From Lachnobacterium bovis (GTDB lineage: Bacteria; Bacillota; Clostridia; Lachnospirales; Lachnospiraceae): DNA of 22,717 bases. The DNA lies in contig NZ_FOGW01000030.1 of NCBI RefSeq assembly GCF_900111325.1, forward strand, positions 1 to 22,717, given 5' to 3'. This document shows positions 6,247 to 14,261 of the stretch, piece after piece. The translations under genes were made by a program, and so were the position numbers. A model generated the notes under the pieces. That model had not been told where the DNA came from, did no database searches, and saw only the letters and a list, made by a program, of their open reading frames with translations. Position 1 is the first letter of the stretch. The number at the start of each line of letters is the position of its first letter.

Positions 6247-6969
6247 ATGTCAGATCAATTTATTAGAACTAGAATATTAATTGGTGATGAAGCAATAGAT
6301 AAATTGAATAAATCAAGAGTGGCTGTATTTGGAGTAGGTGGTGTTGGAGGCTTCGTAGTTGAAGCCTTAGCACGATCTGGAGTAGGTGCTATTGATTTGA
6401 TAGATAATGATACTGTAAGTTTAAGTAATATTAATAGACAAATAATAGCAACGCATAAGACAATTGGTTGCTATAAAACACAGGTCATGGAAGAACGTAT
6501 TAAAGACATTAATCCAAATTGTAAAGTAGAGGTTCACAATTGTTTTTATTTGCCCGAAACAAAAGACGAATTTGATTTTACACAATATGATTATGTAGTT
6601 GATGCCGTAGATACAGTAACAGCTAAGTTAACTTTAGTTGAGGAAGCAAAGGCCAAAAATGTTCCAATAATTAGTAGCATGGGTGCAGGAAATAAATTAG
6701 ATCCAACAGCATTTGAAATTGCGGATATTAGTAAAACTTCAGTATGCCCATTAGCTAAGGTGATGAGACGAGAGTTAAAGAAGCGTGGAATTAATAAATT
6801 AAAAGTTGTCTATTCTAAAGAAAAACCTGTTAAGCCAATAATTGATTTGGCAAAAGATCAAGTAGAATCAACCAGTAAGAGATCTGTTCCAGGTTCAATT
6901 GCTTTTGCACCATCAGTAGCTGGTTTAATAATTGCTTCTGAGGTAATAAAAGATTTAACACAGAAGTAA
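6247..6969 (+). CDS. tcdA: tRNA threonylcarbamoyladenosine dehydratase (TcdA/YgdL type, E1-like)
   Basis: The family uses ATP to cyclise the threonylcarbamoyl group on A37 of ANN-decoding tRNAs. The sequence shows the E1-like nucleotide-binding loop GVGGVGG (29-35), the acidic pair in LIDNDTVSLSNINRQ (51-65), the D-A-V-D-T segment (119-123) and a Cys in SVCPLAKVMRREL (C167) at the family's typical place. The length of 240 is usual. An AGGAG site lies about 10 bases before the ATG. It starts 29 bases after nrdD and is probably co-transcribed, though the two functions are unrelated. Related ThiF/MoeB proteins are less likely because no C-terminal zinc or rhodanese part is present. Confidence 0.85.
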   Translation: MSDQFIRTRILIGDEAIDKLNKSRVAVFGVGGVGGFVVEALARSGVGAIDLIDNDTVSLSNINRQIIATHKTIGCYKTQVMEERIKDINPNCKVEVHNCFYLPETKDEFDFTQYDYVVDAVDTVTAKLTLVEEAKAKNVPIISSMGAGNKLDPTAFEIADISKTSVCPLAKVMRRELKKRGINKLKVVYSKEKPVKPIIDLAKDQVESTSKRSVPGSIAFAPSVAGLIIASEVIKDLTQK

Positions 6970-7006
6970 CTTTGACGAAATAGTAAGGAATAATAAAAAA
7001 ACAAAT

Positions 7007-7035
7007 TTGCCAAAAAACATAAAAAATATTATAAT
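7007..7035 (+). promoter_or_regulatory. Promoter for the small membrane protein gene at 7068
   Basis: TTGCCA (7007-7012), a 17-base spacer and TATAAT (7030-7035) lie about 33 bases before the start codon. Confidence 0.6.
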
Positions 7036-7067
7036 GTAAAAAAATAAGCATAAACAGGAGAATGACT

Positions 7068-7298
7068 ATGAAAGAAAAAAATTACGGTTCAAGAAGGTGG
7101 ATAATTAGTATAATAGCTATGTTTGTCATGCTTGGATTATGGTATTTCGGAATGTATACTTGCGATCTTAAAAGTATATTAACAGATACATTGTTTGTGA
7201 TTTTAACATTAGTTGCATTAGTAGTAATGCTTTTAGATATAGTTTTGGCATTAGTTTTTTTACAAACAGACAGCAGAAGAAAAAAGAAAAATAAATAA
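7068..7298 (+). CDS. Small two-span membrane protein, unknown function (76 aa)
   Basis: The start is set at the ATG at 7068, 7 bases after AGGAG; an in-frame ATG at 7062 is too close to that site. Two hydrophobic spans are visible, about residues 12-28 and 38-64, with a basic N-terminus and a basic RRKKKNK tail, so both ends are probably cytoplasmic. It has its own promoter and its own terminator. No conserved motif was recognised. It faces another small membrane protein across the shared terminator. Confidence 0.65.
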   Translation: MKEKNYGSRRWIISIIAMFVMLGLWYFGMYTCDLKSILTDTLFVILTLVALVVMLLDIVLALVFLQTDSRRKKKNK

Positions 7299-7318
7299 AA
7301 GCTATATGAGTTTAATAA

Positions 7319-7363
7319 AAAAAGGGCAAACACTTAAGAAAATTAAGTGCTTGTCCTTTTTTA
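7319..7363. terminator. Bidirectional terminator between convergent small genes
   Basis: The arms GGGCAAACACTTA and TAAGTGCTTGTCC pair over 13 positions (two G-U), flanked by six A on the left and six T on the right. It ends the gene at 7068-7298 and could also stop the minus-strand gene whose stop is at 7458. Confidence 0.8.
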
Positions 7364-7457
7364 TAAATGACTAAAAACTTAACACAATAACATAAAACAA
7401 ATAGCAATACAAATATATGATTGATTGAATGTAAGTAATTTAGATTTTGTTATCAAC

Positions 7458-7709
7458 TTATTTAGTTGAATCTTCAGTAGAAAGTGTGCTTAAATAATTG
7501 TCAACACTTTCTGAATTAACTGTAAATGATTTAGCAGGTCTAGAGTCGATATAATGAGTGACGCCTGCTCTAATAATTAAAGCTAAAAGTGCTATTCCAA
7601 TAATGGCTGTGCATAAAAGAAAAATATTCTTTTGAAGTTTGCGACGAGCGATTACTTTTGCACGATTTTTTCTTTCCTTTTTATGTAAATCAACTTTAGC
7701 TTGACTCAT
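7458..7709 (-). CDS. Small single-span membrane protein, unknown function (83 aa)
   Basis: A very basic N-terminus (residues 5-27, Lys/Arg-rich) precedes one hydrophobic span at about 28-47, then a Ser/Thr/Asp-rich tail of about 35 residues. The topology is inside-to-outside with the tail exported. An AGGAG site lies 6 bases before the ATG. It resembles the small anchored proteins often found near cell-envelope or division genes in Clostridia, but no family can be named. It is divergent from thyA. Confidence 0.6.
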   Translation of the reverse strand: MSQAKVDLHKKERKNRAKVIARRKLQKNIFLLCTAIIGIALLALIIRAGVTHYIDSRPAKSFTVNSESVDNYLSTLSTEDSTK

Positions 7710-7881
7710 ATTATTCTCCTTTTTTTGAAATATATGTTCTAACTAAAATATTACCTTTTTTGGAGAAAAAAAGCAACATCATTTACAGTAAAATAATAAA
7801 AAACTATTTGTTACTTGCTTGAATAATAGATAAATATAAAGTAAAATTACTTTTAGTAAAATAAAGAATATGGAGGATCCT

Positions 7882-8730
7882 ATGAGTTTAGCAGATCAAA
7901 CTTTTGTTGCAATGTGTAAGGATATTTTGGAAAACGGAGTGAGCACGGAGGGTGAGAAAGTAAGACCTCATTGGCCAGATGGAACTAGCGCTTACACTAT
8001 TAAGAAATTTGGTGTTGTAAATCGTTACGATTTATCAAAAGAGTTCCCTGCAATCACTTTAAGAAAAACAGCAATAAAAACATGTACAGAAGAGATGTTA
8101 TGGATTTGGCAAAGAAAATCTAACAATATTCATGATTTAAAAAGTACAGTATGGGATGAATGGGCTGACGAGAATGGATCAATTGGTAAAGCATATGGTT
8201 ATCAACTTGGTGTCAAACATCAATACAAAGAAGGTATGATGGATCAGGTAGATAGAGTGATTTATGATTTAAAAAACAATCCATTTAGTAGAAGAATCTT
8301 AACAAATATTTATGTGCATGAAGATTTACATGAAATGAATCTTTATCCATGTGCATATAGTATGACTTTTAATGTTACTCAGAAAAAAGGTGATGATAAA
8401 TTAACATTAAATGCAATTTTAAATCAGAGATCACAGGATATATTGACAGCAAACAATTGGAATGTATGTCAATATGCAGTACTTGTTCATATGTTGGCAC
8501 AGGTATGTGATATGAAAGTTGGAGAACTTGTTCATGTAATCGCAGATGCACATATATATGATAGACATATTCCATTGGTAGAAGAATTAATTAAACGTCC
8601 ACAGTATAAAGCTCCTAAGTTTTGGCTTAATCCAGAAATTAAAGACTTTTATAAGTTTACAAGAGACGATGTTAAATTAATTGATTATGAAACAGGTCCA
8701 CAGATTACAGATATTCCAGTTGCAATTTAA
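7882..8730 (+). CDS. thyA: Thymidylate synthase
   Basis: It converts dUMP to dTMP using methylene-tetrahydrofolate, leaving dihydrofolate. Visible landmarks are the paired Arg in NPFSRRILTN (R137/R138), the nucleophile Cys in LYPCAYSM (C157), NQRSQD (181-186) and DAHIYDRH (222-229). The usual LGLPF before the conserved Asn is replaced by TANNW (NNWNVCQY), a variant I recall from other clostridial ThyA proteins. The start at 7882 is chosen because TGGAGG (7871-7876) is 5 bases upstream; the ATG at 7870 overlaps that site. The length is 282 aa. folA follows 92 bases later and recycles its dihydrofolate product. Confidence 0.95.
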   Translation: MSLADQTFVAMCKDILENGVSTEGEKVRPHWPDGTSAYTIKKFGVVNRYDLSKEFPAITLRKTAIKTCTEEMLWIWQRKSNNIHDLKSTVWDEWADENGSIGKAYGYQLGVKHQYKEGMMDQVDRVIYDLKNNPFSRRILTNIYVHEDLHEMNLYPCAYSMTFNVTQKKGDDKLTLNAILNQRSQDILTANNWNVCQYAVLVHMLAQVCDMKVGELVHVIADAHIYDRHIPLVEELIKRPQYKAPKFWLNPEIKDFYKFTRDDVKLIDYETGPQITDIPVAI

Positions 8731-8822
8731 TAGTGGATTTAAGATGAAATCATGGTTTTAGAACGAAGTGACAAAAATCTATAAATAATTTTATAATAGA
8801 CACTTAAAATGTGGAGGTAAAG

Positions 8823-9311
8823 ATGAATTTAATAGTAGCAGTAGATAAAAATTGGGGAATTGGAAAAAATAATGATTTATTGGTTAGAATACCAGCAGAT
8901 CAAAAATTTTTTAGAGATACTACAATCGGTAAAGTTGTAGTTATGGGAAGAAAGACATTAGAAAGCTTTCCAGGTCAAGTCCCTTTAAAAGGAAGAACCA
9001 ATATTGTTTTAACTCATGATGAAAACTATGATGGTCATGGCGCAATCGTAGTAAATTCGATGGATGAATTAAAAGAAGAATTAAAAAAATATAATGATGA
9101 AGATATTTTTGTAATTGGTGGCGAAAAGATTTATAGACAGTTGCTTGACATGTGTAAAATCGCTCATGTTACTAAAATTGATTATGCGTATGATGCTGAT
9201 GCATTTTTCCCTAATTTAGATGAACTAGATGAGTGGGAATTAGTTGCTGATAGCGAAGAACAAACATATTTTAATGTAATTTATCATTTCAATATGTATA
9301 AGAGAAAATAA
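8823..9311 (+). CDS. folA: Dihydrofolate reductase
   Basis: It reduces dihydrofolate to tetrahydrofolate with NADPH, restoring the cofactor spent by the neighbouring thymidylate synthase. The 162 residues show MNLIVAVDKNWGIGKNNDLL at the start, the catalytic acid in IPADQKFF (D26), GRKTLESFP (42-50) and VIGGEKIYRQLL, the NADPH-binding helix. The start at 8823 follows GGAGG by 6 bases; an in-frame GTG at 8811 overlaps the ribosome binding site and is not used. It probably shares a transcript with thyA. Confidence 0.96.
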   Translation: MNLIVAVDKNWGIGKNNDLLVRIPADQKFFRDTTIGKVVVMGRKTLESFPGQVPLKGRTNIVLTHDENYDGHGAIVVNSMDELKEELKKYNDEDIFVIGGEKIYRQLLDMCKIAHVTKIDYAYDADAFFPNLDELDEWELVADSEEQTYFNVIYHFNMYKRK

Positions 9312-9333
9312 TATTAATTGTTATTCAATATGG

Positions 9334-9451
9334 TATCGGGGAAGGGTATTTATCATATTTTTCCCTGATATATATGTGAATAGTGATATAAATATGTATA
9401 AGTTTGTGGAAATGTACGAAATATATTTATAACATGAAATATTGTTTCGTA
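9334..9451 (+). other. Two hairpins in the ilvB leader, function unknown
   Basis: The first hairpin pairs TATCGGGGAA (9334-9343) with TTCCCTGATA (9361-9370). The second pairs TACGAAA (9415-9421) with TTTCGTA (9445-9451). Neither is followed by a long T-run. No T-box sequence is present, and no short ORF rich in Leu, Ile or Val was found. Confidence 0.35.
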
Positions 9452-9494
9452 TTTGATAGTTTATGAAAAGTGTTATGGGAAAGAAGGGAATAAA

Positions 9495-11216
9495 ATGGAT
9501 ATTGCAGGCAGAAAATTATTTGTCAAAGCTTTAAATGAGGAGAAAGTAGATACAATTTTTGGCTATCCAGGCGGGATGGTTACGGATTTATTTGACGAAT
9601 TATATAAACAAGATAAAATCAAAGTAGTTCTACCACGTCACGAACAAGGTTTAATTTTTGAAGCAGAAGGTTACGCTAAAGCAAGCGGAAAGACCGGTGT
9701 AGTATTAGTAACAAGTGGTCCTGGTGCGACGAATATCGTGACAGGTTTAGCAGATGCTTACTATGATAACGTACCTTTGGTATGTTTTACAGGTCAGGTT
9801 TCATGTAATCTTATTGGCAACGATGCGTTCCAAGAAGTAGATATAGTTGGAATGGCTAGAAGTGTGACTAAATATAGCATAACTGTAAAGGATAGACAAT
9901 CATTAGGTAGAATAATTAAGATGGCATTTCATATTGCTAAGACGGGCAAGCCAGGCCCAGTTCTAATTGATATTCCAAAAGATATACAAAATACAATAGG
10001 GGATCCAGAGTATCCGGAAAAAGTTGAAATTAGAGGATATAAGCCTAATAATTCGGTTCATGTGGGTCAATTGAAAAAAGCATATAAATTATTAAAAAAT
10101 GCAAAAAAACCATTAATTTTAGCTGGTGGCGGTGTTATATTATCTGGTGCGCAAGCGGAATTTAAAAGTTTTATAGAAAAAATGAATATACCAGTTGCAA
10201 CAACAATTATGGCAAAGGGTGTATTACCAACAGGTCATCCACTATACATAGGAAACGGTGGATTACATGGAAAATATGCAGCAAATTTAGCCATAAGTGA
10301 ATGTGATTTGCTTTTTTCTATAGGAACACGTTTCAACGATAGAATTACAGGCGATTTGAGTGAGTTTGCACCTAAAGCAAAAATTGTTCATGTAGATATA
10401 GATACTGCATCCATATCAAGAAACGTTGTCGTAGATGTTCCTATTGTTTCTGATGCCAAAAGAGCACTTGTAAAGTTAAATGAGTGGGCAGAGAGAATGG
10501 ATACAGAAAAATGGAAAAAACAAATTTTTGAATGGGAAAAAAATTATCCTCTTGAGATGAAAAGAGATAAAGGAATGACTCCACAAATAATTATGGAACA
10601 TATTAATTCTAATTTTGATGAAGCAATTTATGTGACAGATGTAGGGCAACATCAGATGTGGGCAACGCAATACCTTGATATGAGTTATAAAGATAAACTG
10701 ATTACCTCAGGTGGTCTTGGAAGTATGGGATTTGGTCTTCCAGCTGCAATAGGTGCTAAAATTGCTATGCCGAAAAAAGAGGTTGTTTGTATCACTGGAG
10801 ATGGCGGATTCCAGATGAATATACAAGAGTTAGCGACAGCAGTAGTGCAGCAAGCACCTGTAATTATATGCCTTTTTAATAACCAATATCTTGGAATGGT
10901 AAGACAGATGCAGCAATTGTTTTATGGAAAAAGATATGCAGCAACATGTTTAAGAAAGCGTGTAACTTGTCCTAAAAATTGTAAAGGACCTAATAAAGAT
11001 TGTCCACCATATACACCTGATTTTGTGAGCTTAGCAGAAAGCTACGGAATTAAGGGGATTCGAGTAGAGAATGAAGATCAAATAGATGCAGCATTAGAAA
11101 TCGCAAAAGGCAATAGAAAAACTCCAACGATAATAGAGTTTATTATAGCATCAGATGAATTGGTTTTACCAATGGCAAGACCAGGAAAACCAGTAAGCGA
11201 TATGATTTTAAATTAG
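9495..11216 (+). CDS. ilvB: Acetolactate synthase, large (catalytic) subunit
   Basis: This thiamine-diphosphate enzyme joins two pyruvates, or pyruvate and 2-oxobutyrate, in the first shared step of valine, leucine and isoleucine synthesis. Landmarks are the FGYPGG start, the catalytic Glu in LPRHEQG (E50), GDGG (435-438) through LFNN (N462, N463) for Mg-ThDP, and GLGSMGFGLPAAIGA. The ATG at 9495 is chosen because of AGAAGGGA just upstream and because the family begins close to this point; an in-frame TTG at 9453 lacks a site. The 573 residues include an unusual stretch of about 20 residues with four Cys (C485, C492, C496, C503) just before YTPDFVSLAESYG. The small subunit follows 50 bases later. 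Confidence 0.96.
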   Translation: MDIAGRKLFVKALNEEKVDTIFGYPGGMVTDLFDELYKQDKIKVVLPRHEQGLIFEAEGYAKASGKTGVVLVTSGPGATNIVTGLADAYYDNVPLVCFTGQVSCNLIGNDAFQEVDIVGMARSVTKYSITVKDRQSLGRIIKMAFHIAKTGKPGPVLIDIPKDIQNTIGDPEYPEKVEIRGYKPNNSVHVGQLKKAYKLLKNAKKPLILAGGGVILSGAQAEFKSFIEKMNIPVATTIMAKGVLPTGHPLYIGNGGLHGKYAANLAISECDLLFSIGTRFNDRITGDLSEFAPKAKIVHVDIDTASISRNVVVDVPIVSDAKRALVKLNEWAERMDTEKWKKQIFEWEKNYPLEMKRDKGMTPQIIMEHINSNFDEAIYVTDVGQHQMWATQYLDMSYKDKLITSGGLGSMGFGLPAAIGAKIAMPKKEVVCITGDGGFQMNIQELATAVVQQAPVIICLFNNQYLGMVRQMQQLFYGKRYAATCLRKRVTCPKNCKGPNKDCPPYTPDFVSLAESYGIKGIRVENEDQIDAALEIAKGNRKTPTIIEFIIASDELVLPMARPGKPVSDMILN

Positions 11217-11266
11217 CCGCATTAGTGGACAAAGTTGAATAAATTACAAAGATAGGAGCGGGGTAA

Positions 11267-11788
11267 ATGAATAAAATTATGGATAGAACCCTAAAAGAGA
11301 GATGGATTTCGTTACATGTTGAGAATCAAGTTGGTGTTTTGGCAAAAGTATCTGGATTGTTTTCGGGCAAAGCATACAATTTACAATCGCTCACCGTTGG
11401 AACAACAGAAGATGAAACAGTTTCAAGAATGACAATATGCGTAAAAAGTGATGATGTCACTTTCGAACAGATAAAAAAACAATTAAATAGAATGGTAGAA
11501 GTTATAAAAGTTGTCGATTTGACAGATTTATCAATCCACATGAAAGAAGTGATGTTTGTTAAGGTATTCGAGTTAAATACAATAGATAAGCAAGAAGCCT
11601 TTAATGTTGCACGAGTTTTCTCGGCAGATGTAGTTGATATAGGAAAAGATAGCGTGATGATGGAATGCAAATTGACAACACACAAAAATAATGAACTAAT
11701 AGCGCTTTTGAAGAAAAGATTTAATAGAATTGAAGTCGTAAGAGGCGGTGCTGTAGCAATAGAGTCAATAAGTACGGCGTGTAAATAA
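11267..11788 (+). CDS. ilvN: Acetolactate synthase, small (regulatory) subunit
   Basis: It binds the catalytic subunit, raises its activity and gives feedback inhibition by valine. The N-terminal ACT domain reads WISLHVENQVGVLAKVSGLF (about residues 13-32) and continues through LTVGTTEDETVSRMTI; the second half (about 85-165) is the small-subunit C-terminal domain. The 173 residues match the common bacterial length (also named ilvH). The site AGGAGCGGGG precedes the ATG. It is the second gene of an ilvB-ilvN operon. The gene ends inside a set of 14-bp repeats. Confidence 0.93.
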   Translation: MNKIMDRTLKERWISLHVENQVGVLAKVSGLFSGKAYNLQSLTVGTTEDETVSRMTICVKSDDVTFEQIKKQLNRMVEVIKVVDLTDLSIHMKEVMFVKVFELNTIDKQEAFNVARVFSADVVDIGKDSVMMECKLTTHKNNELIALLKKRFNRIEVVRGGAVAIESISTACK

Positions 11789-11834
11789 AAAACGTGTAAA
11801 TAAAAACGTATAAATAAAAACGTATAAATAAAAT
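11778..11834. repeat. Tandem 14/15-bp repeats at the 3' end of ilvN
   Basis: The unit CGTRTAAATAAAAA is repeated four times, starting at 11778, 11793, 11807 and 11821; the first copy has one extra A and the last is slightly changed. The ilvN stop codon (11786-11788) lies in the first copy, so every copy carries an in-phase-looking TAA. Confidence 0.8.
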
Positions 11835-11857
11835 AATACGGTTTAGATGAAAATTCA

Positions 11858-11902
11858 AAGTCCCCCATCCATTAGAGGTAATTTCTAATGAATGGAGGAC
11901 TT
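11858..11902. terminator. Hairpin between convergent ilvN and flavin-reductase genes
   Basis: The arms AAGTCCCCCATCCATTAGA and TCTAATGAATGGAGGACTT pair over about 19 positions with few G-U or mismatched pairs and a short loop. T-rich but not uniform tails lie on both sides. It probably ends transcription from both directions. Confidence 0.65.
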
Positions 11903-11926
11903 GTATATTTATCATAGTTTTATTAA

Positions 11927-12433
11927 TTATCTAGCCATACTTACTAAGATTTCGCCAACGTACATAGTGTGCATATCATTGTCAGCATAGAATTTTTCTT
12001 TAATTGCTTTATCACAGAATGTGCTTTCATCGAGTTCAACTGCAGCCATTTTTTTGCAAATTAAAACTAAATTAGCTTCATCAGGGAATGGAATTCCGTG
12101 TTTTGATGTAATAGTTAAATTAGCTTCTTCAAATTTGTCAACATCACGACCTGAGTGAGAACCACAGTAATTTAGTGCATCTCTGTAGCTTTCGTCAAAA
12201 AATGAAATTGAAAAAACATCATTTTTATCAATAAATTCTTTTGTATAGCGAGACTCTCTGATAAAGATAAAAGCAGAATTCTTGCCCCACATAACACCGA
12301 GACCACCCCAGCTTACAGTCATACAGTTAGCATCATGTTTGCTACCTGCTGTAATAAGTGCCCATTCTTTGCCAAGCTTATTGAATGGATTTAAATCTAT
12401 ATCATTAATTGAAAAAGGTTGAAAAGTATGCAT
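11927..12433 (-). CDS. Flavin reductase-like (FMN-binding) domain protein
   Basis: The split-barrel FMN-binding fold of flavin-reductase-like proteins is indicated by EWALITAGSKHDANCMTVSWGG (about residues 24-45), then VMWGKN, FIRESRYTKEFID (about 56-68), FSISFFDESYRDALNYCGSHSGRDVDKF and the C-terminal YVGEILV. Proteins of this type bind FMN and often act with an unknown partner; no substrate can be assigned. The 168 residues are typical. The site AGAGGAAA precedes the ATG. It is a single gene convergent with ilvN. Confidence 0.85.
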   Translation of the reverse strand: MHTFQPFSINDIDLNPFNKLGKEWALITAGSKHDANCMTVSWGGLGVMWGKNSAFIFIRESRYTKEFIDKNDVFSISFFDESYRDALNYCGSHSGRDVDKFEEANLTITSKHGIPFPDEANLVLICKKMAAVELDESTFCDKAIKEKFYADNDMHTMYVGEILVSMAR

Positions 12434-12496
12434 AAAAATTTCCTCTTTTCTTTTTTATTATATTTTAATGACCAATTTTGTTTTAGAAAAAATTTG

Positions 12497-12525
12497 ATTG
12501 TATCATTTTTTATAAAACAAAGTAA
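12497..12525 (-). promoter_or_regulatory. Possible promoter for the flavin-reductase gene
   Basis: On the minus strand an extended -10, TGATACAAT (core 12497-12502), has a weak TTACTT -35 (12520-12525) 17 bases upstream. A further TATAAT at 12457-12462 lacks a -35. The remainder of the 344-base gap 12434-12777 is AT-rich and I see no gene in it. Confidence 0.35.
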
Positions 12526-12657
12526 AAGAATATATTTTTTATTCAATATTAACATATATCGGCAAAATAATAAAGGCAGTGATATTATAATTGATGAATT
12601 TTAAATAAAAACAAAAAAAAATCATAATGGTGAAAAATAAAAAAGGCACAAATTCTG

Positions 12658-12666
12658 TGATATAAT
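12658..12666 (+). promoter_or_regulatory. Extended -10 promoter for the MATE gene
   Basis: TGATATAAT fits the TGnTATAAT extended -10. No convincing -35 is seen. It would give a leader of about 105 bases. Confidence 0.4.
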
Positions 12667-12777
12667 ATAAAGTATTGTCTAAAAAGTTTTTAAAAGTAAA
12701 TTTAATTTATTTAATAAATGAATAGACAAAAGTATTTGTAGATTAAATTTTTTATATGTTTTTGAGAGGTTATTTAG

Positions 12778-14226
12778 ATGGAAGATATAAAAGAAACAAC
12801 TAGAATCATGGATGAAAAAGAATTAAGTCAATATGAAAAACTTATTTTGACTCCAATAAAAAAATTGATTCCAAAATTGGCGATTCCAACAGTGATAAGC
12901 ATGATGATTACTATGATTTATAACTTGGTGGACGCTTTTTTTGTTGGAAAAATTGGAACAAGTGCAAGTGCTTCAACAGGAATTTTATTAAGTGTTCAGG
13001 CTATTTTTCAGGCAGTTGGATTTATGTTTGGACATGGAAGCGGAAGCAATATTAGTGTTCAACTTGGCATGGGCAAAAGGAATGAAGCAAACAAAATAGC
13101 AGCACTAGGCTTCTTTTCGGCGATTGTTGTAAGTATCGTTCCAATGTTTTTTGGCTTGATTTTTATAGACGATTTTATGAGAGCGCTTGGAAGTACTGAG
13201 ACAATTTTGCCTTATGCAAGAAGTTATGGATTTTATATTTTAATTTCCGGTCCGGCACTCACACTTTCATGTATTTTAAATAATATCATAAGATATGAAG
13301 GCAAGGCTTTTTTTGCTATGATAGGTCTCGTTTCAGGTGGAGTACTTAACATGTTTTTTGATCCTATTTTCATGTTTGGATTAAATATGGGAATTCATGG
13401 TGCAGGTCTATCGACTGCAATTTCACAATATATCAGCTTAGGTATTTTGTATTATATGTTTTGGTCTAAAAAAACAATTACAGAAATAAAGTTTTGCAAC
13501 TTTGAGTGGAATACAGTCCGTTTTTGTAGAATTATAAAAAATGGTTTACCAAGTTTAATTCGACAATCGTTGAATAGTGTGTCTACAATGACACTTAATA
13601 TTTGTGCAATGCCATATGGAGACACAGCCATTGCAGCTATGGCAATCGTTGGAAGAGTTGCGATGTTTATAGGCTCAACAATGGTGGGAATAGGTCAGGG
13701 ATTTCAACCGGTGTCGGCGTTTAATTATGGTGCTAAAAAATATAAAAGAATTCGAAAGGCGTTTTGGTTTACATTTTTTATTGGTGAAGGTGTACTTGGA
13801 ATAATGGCGATAATGGGTATGTTTTTTCCGGCAGAAATAGTTAGAGTTTTTAGAAATGATGATAAAGTTGTGGAAATCGGTAGAATTACCTTGATGTATC
13901 AGTGCATTGCGATAATTGCTCAGCCAATGAGTATTGTCACAAATATGTTATTCCAAAGTATTGGAAAAAGTAAGATTGCTTCTTTTACAGCGGCATTAAG
14001 AAGTGGAATTTGTTATATTCCAACTTTAATAATTTTACCAAAGTTTATAGGACTTACTGGTGTTGAGTGTGCTCAAATGATATCAGATATTATGACTACT
14101 TTGATATGTTTGCCATTTACGGTTTATTTTTTCGCTAGACTTCCAAGAAAGGATGAAGAAGTAGAACTAGACAGGCAGTATATGGTCTCGAAAGAGAAAA
14201 TGTATTATAATAAATCAGAGAGTTAA
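12778..14226 (+). CDS. MATE-family multidrug/toxin efflux transporter
   Basis: This is a 482-residue polytopic membrane protein with about twelve hydrophobic spans in two related halves. The first half begins KKLIPKLAIPTVISMMITMIYNLVDAFFVGKIG (residues 28-60), the classic MATE entrance. The second half begins NGLPSLIRQSLNSVSTMTLN (about 257) and includes IGQGFQPVSAFNYGAKKYKR, the repeat of the PVSAFNYGA motif. MATE proteins export cationic or drug-like compounds in exchange for sodium or protons; substrate unknown. The first 27 residues form a charged cytoplasmic extension. GAGAGG precedes the ATG. The aminotransferase gene starts 35 bases downstream. Confidence 0.92.
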   Translation: MEDIKETTRIMDEKELSQYEKLILTPIKKLIPKLAIPTVISMMITMIYNLVDAFFVGKIGTSASASTGILLSVQAIFQAVGFMFGHGSGSNISVQLGMGKRNEANKIAALGFFSAIVVSIVPMFFGLIFIDDFMRALGSTETILPYARSYGFYILISGPALTLSCILNNIIRYEGKAFFAMIGLVSGGVLNMFFDPIFMFGLNMGIHGAGLSTAISQYISLGILYYMFWSKKTITEIKFCNFEWNTVRFCRIIKNGLPSLIRQSLNSVSTMTLNICAMPYGDTAIAAMAIVGRVAMFIGSTMVGIGQGFQPVSAFNYGAKKYKRIRKAFWFTFFIGEGVLGIMAIMGMFFPAEIVRVFRNDDKVVEIGRITLMYQCIAIIAQPMSIVTNMLFQSIGKSKIASFTAALRSGICYIPTLIILPKFIGLTGVECAQMISDIMTTLICLPFTVYFFARLPRKDEEVELDRQYMVSKEKMYYNKSES

Positions 14227-14261
14227 AATGTTAATTAGACTAAGTTAGGAGATTAAGTTTT

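Noticed and set aside
9312..9494. T-box or peptide attenuator upstream of ilvB
   Set aside because: No GGTGGTACCGCG-type sequence, and the short ORFs present are not enriched in branched-chain codons.
9453..9494. Upstream TTG start giving a 587-residue IlvB
   Set aside because: No ribosome binding site at that TTG, and the family's N-terminus begins at the ATG at 9495, which has a good site.
11326..11868. Minus-strand 180-aa ORF opposite ilvN
   Set aside because: It is the complement of a clear ACT-domain gene, with Ser/Thr/Ile-rich composition and no ribosome binding site.
12419..12604. Plus-strand 61-aa ORF in the gap before the MATE gene
   Set aside because: It overlaps the flavin-reductase start and promoter region on the other strand; low complexity and no RBS.
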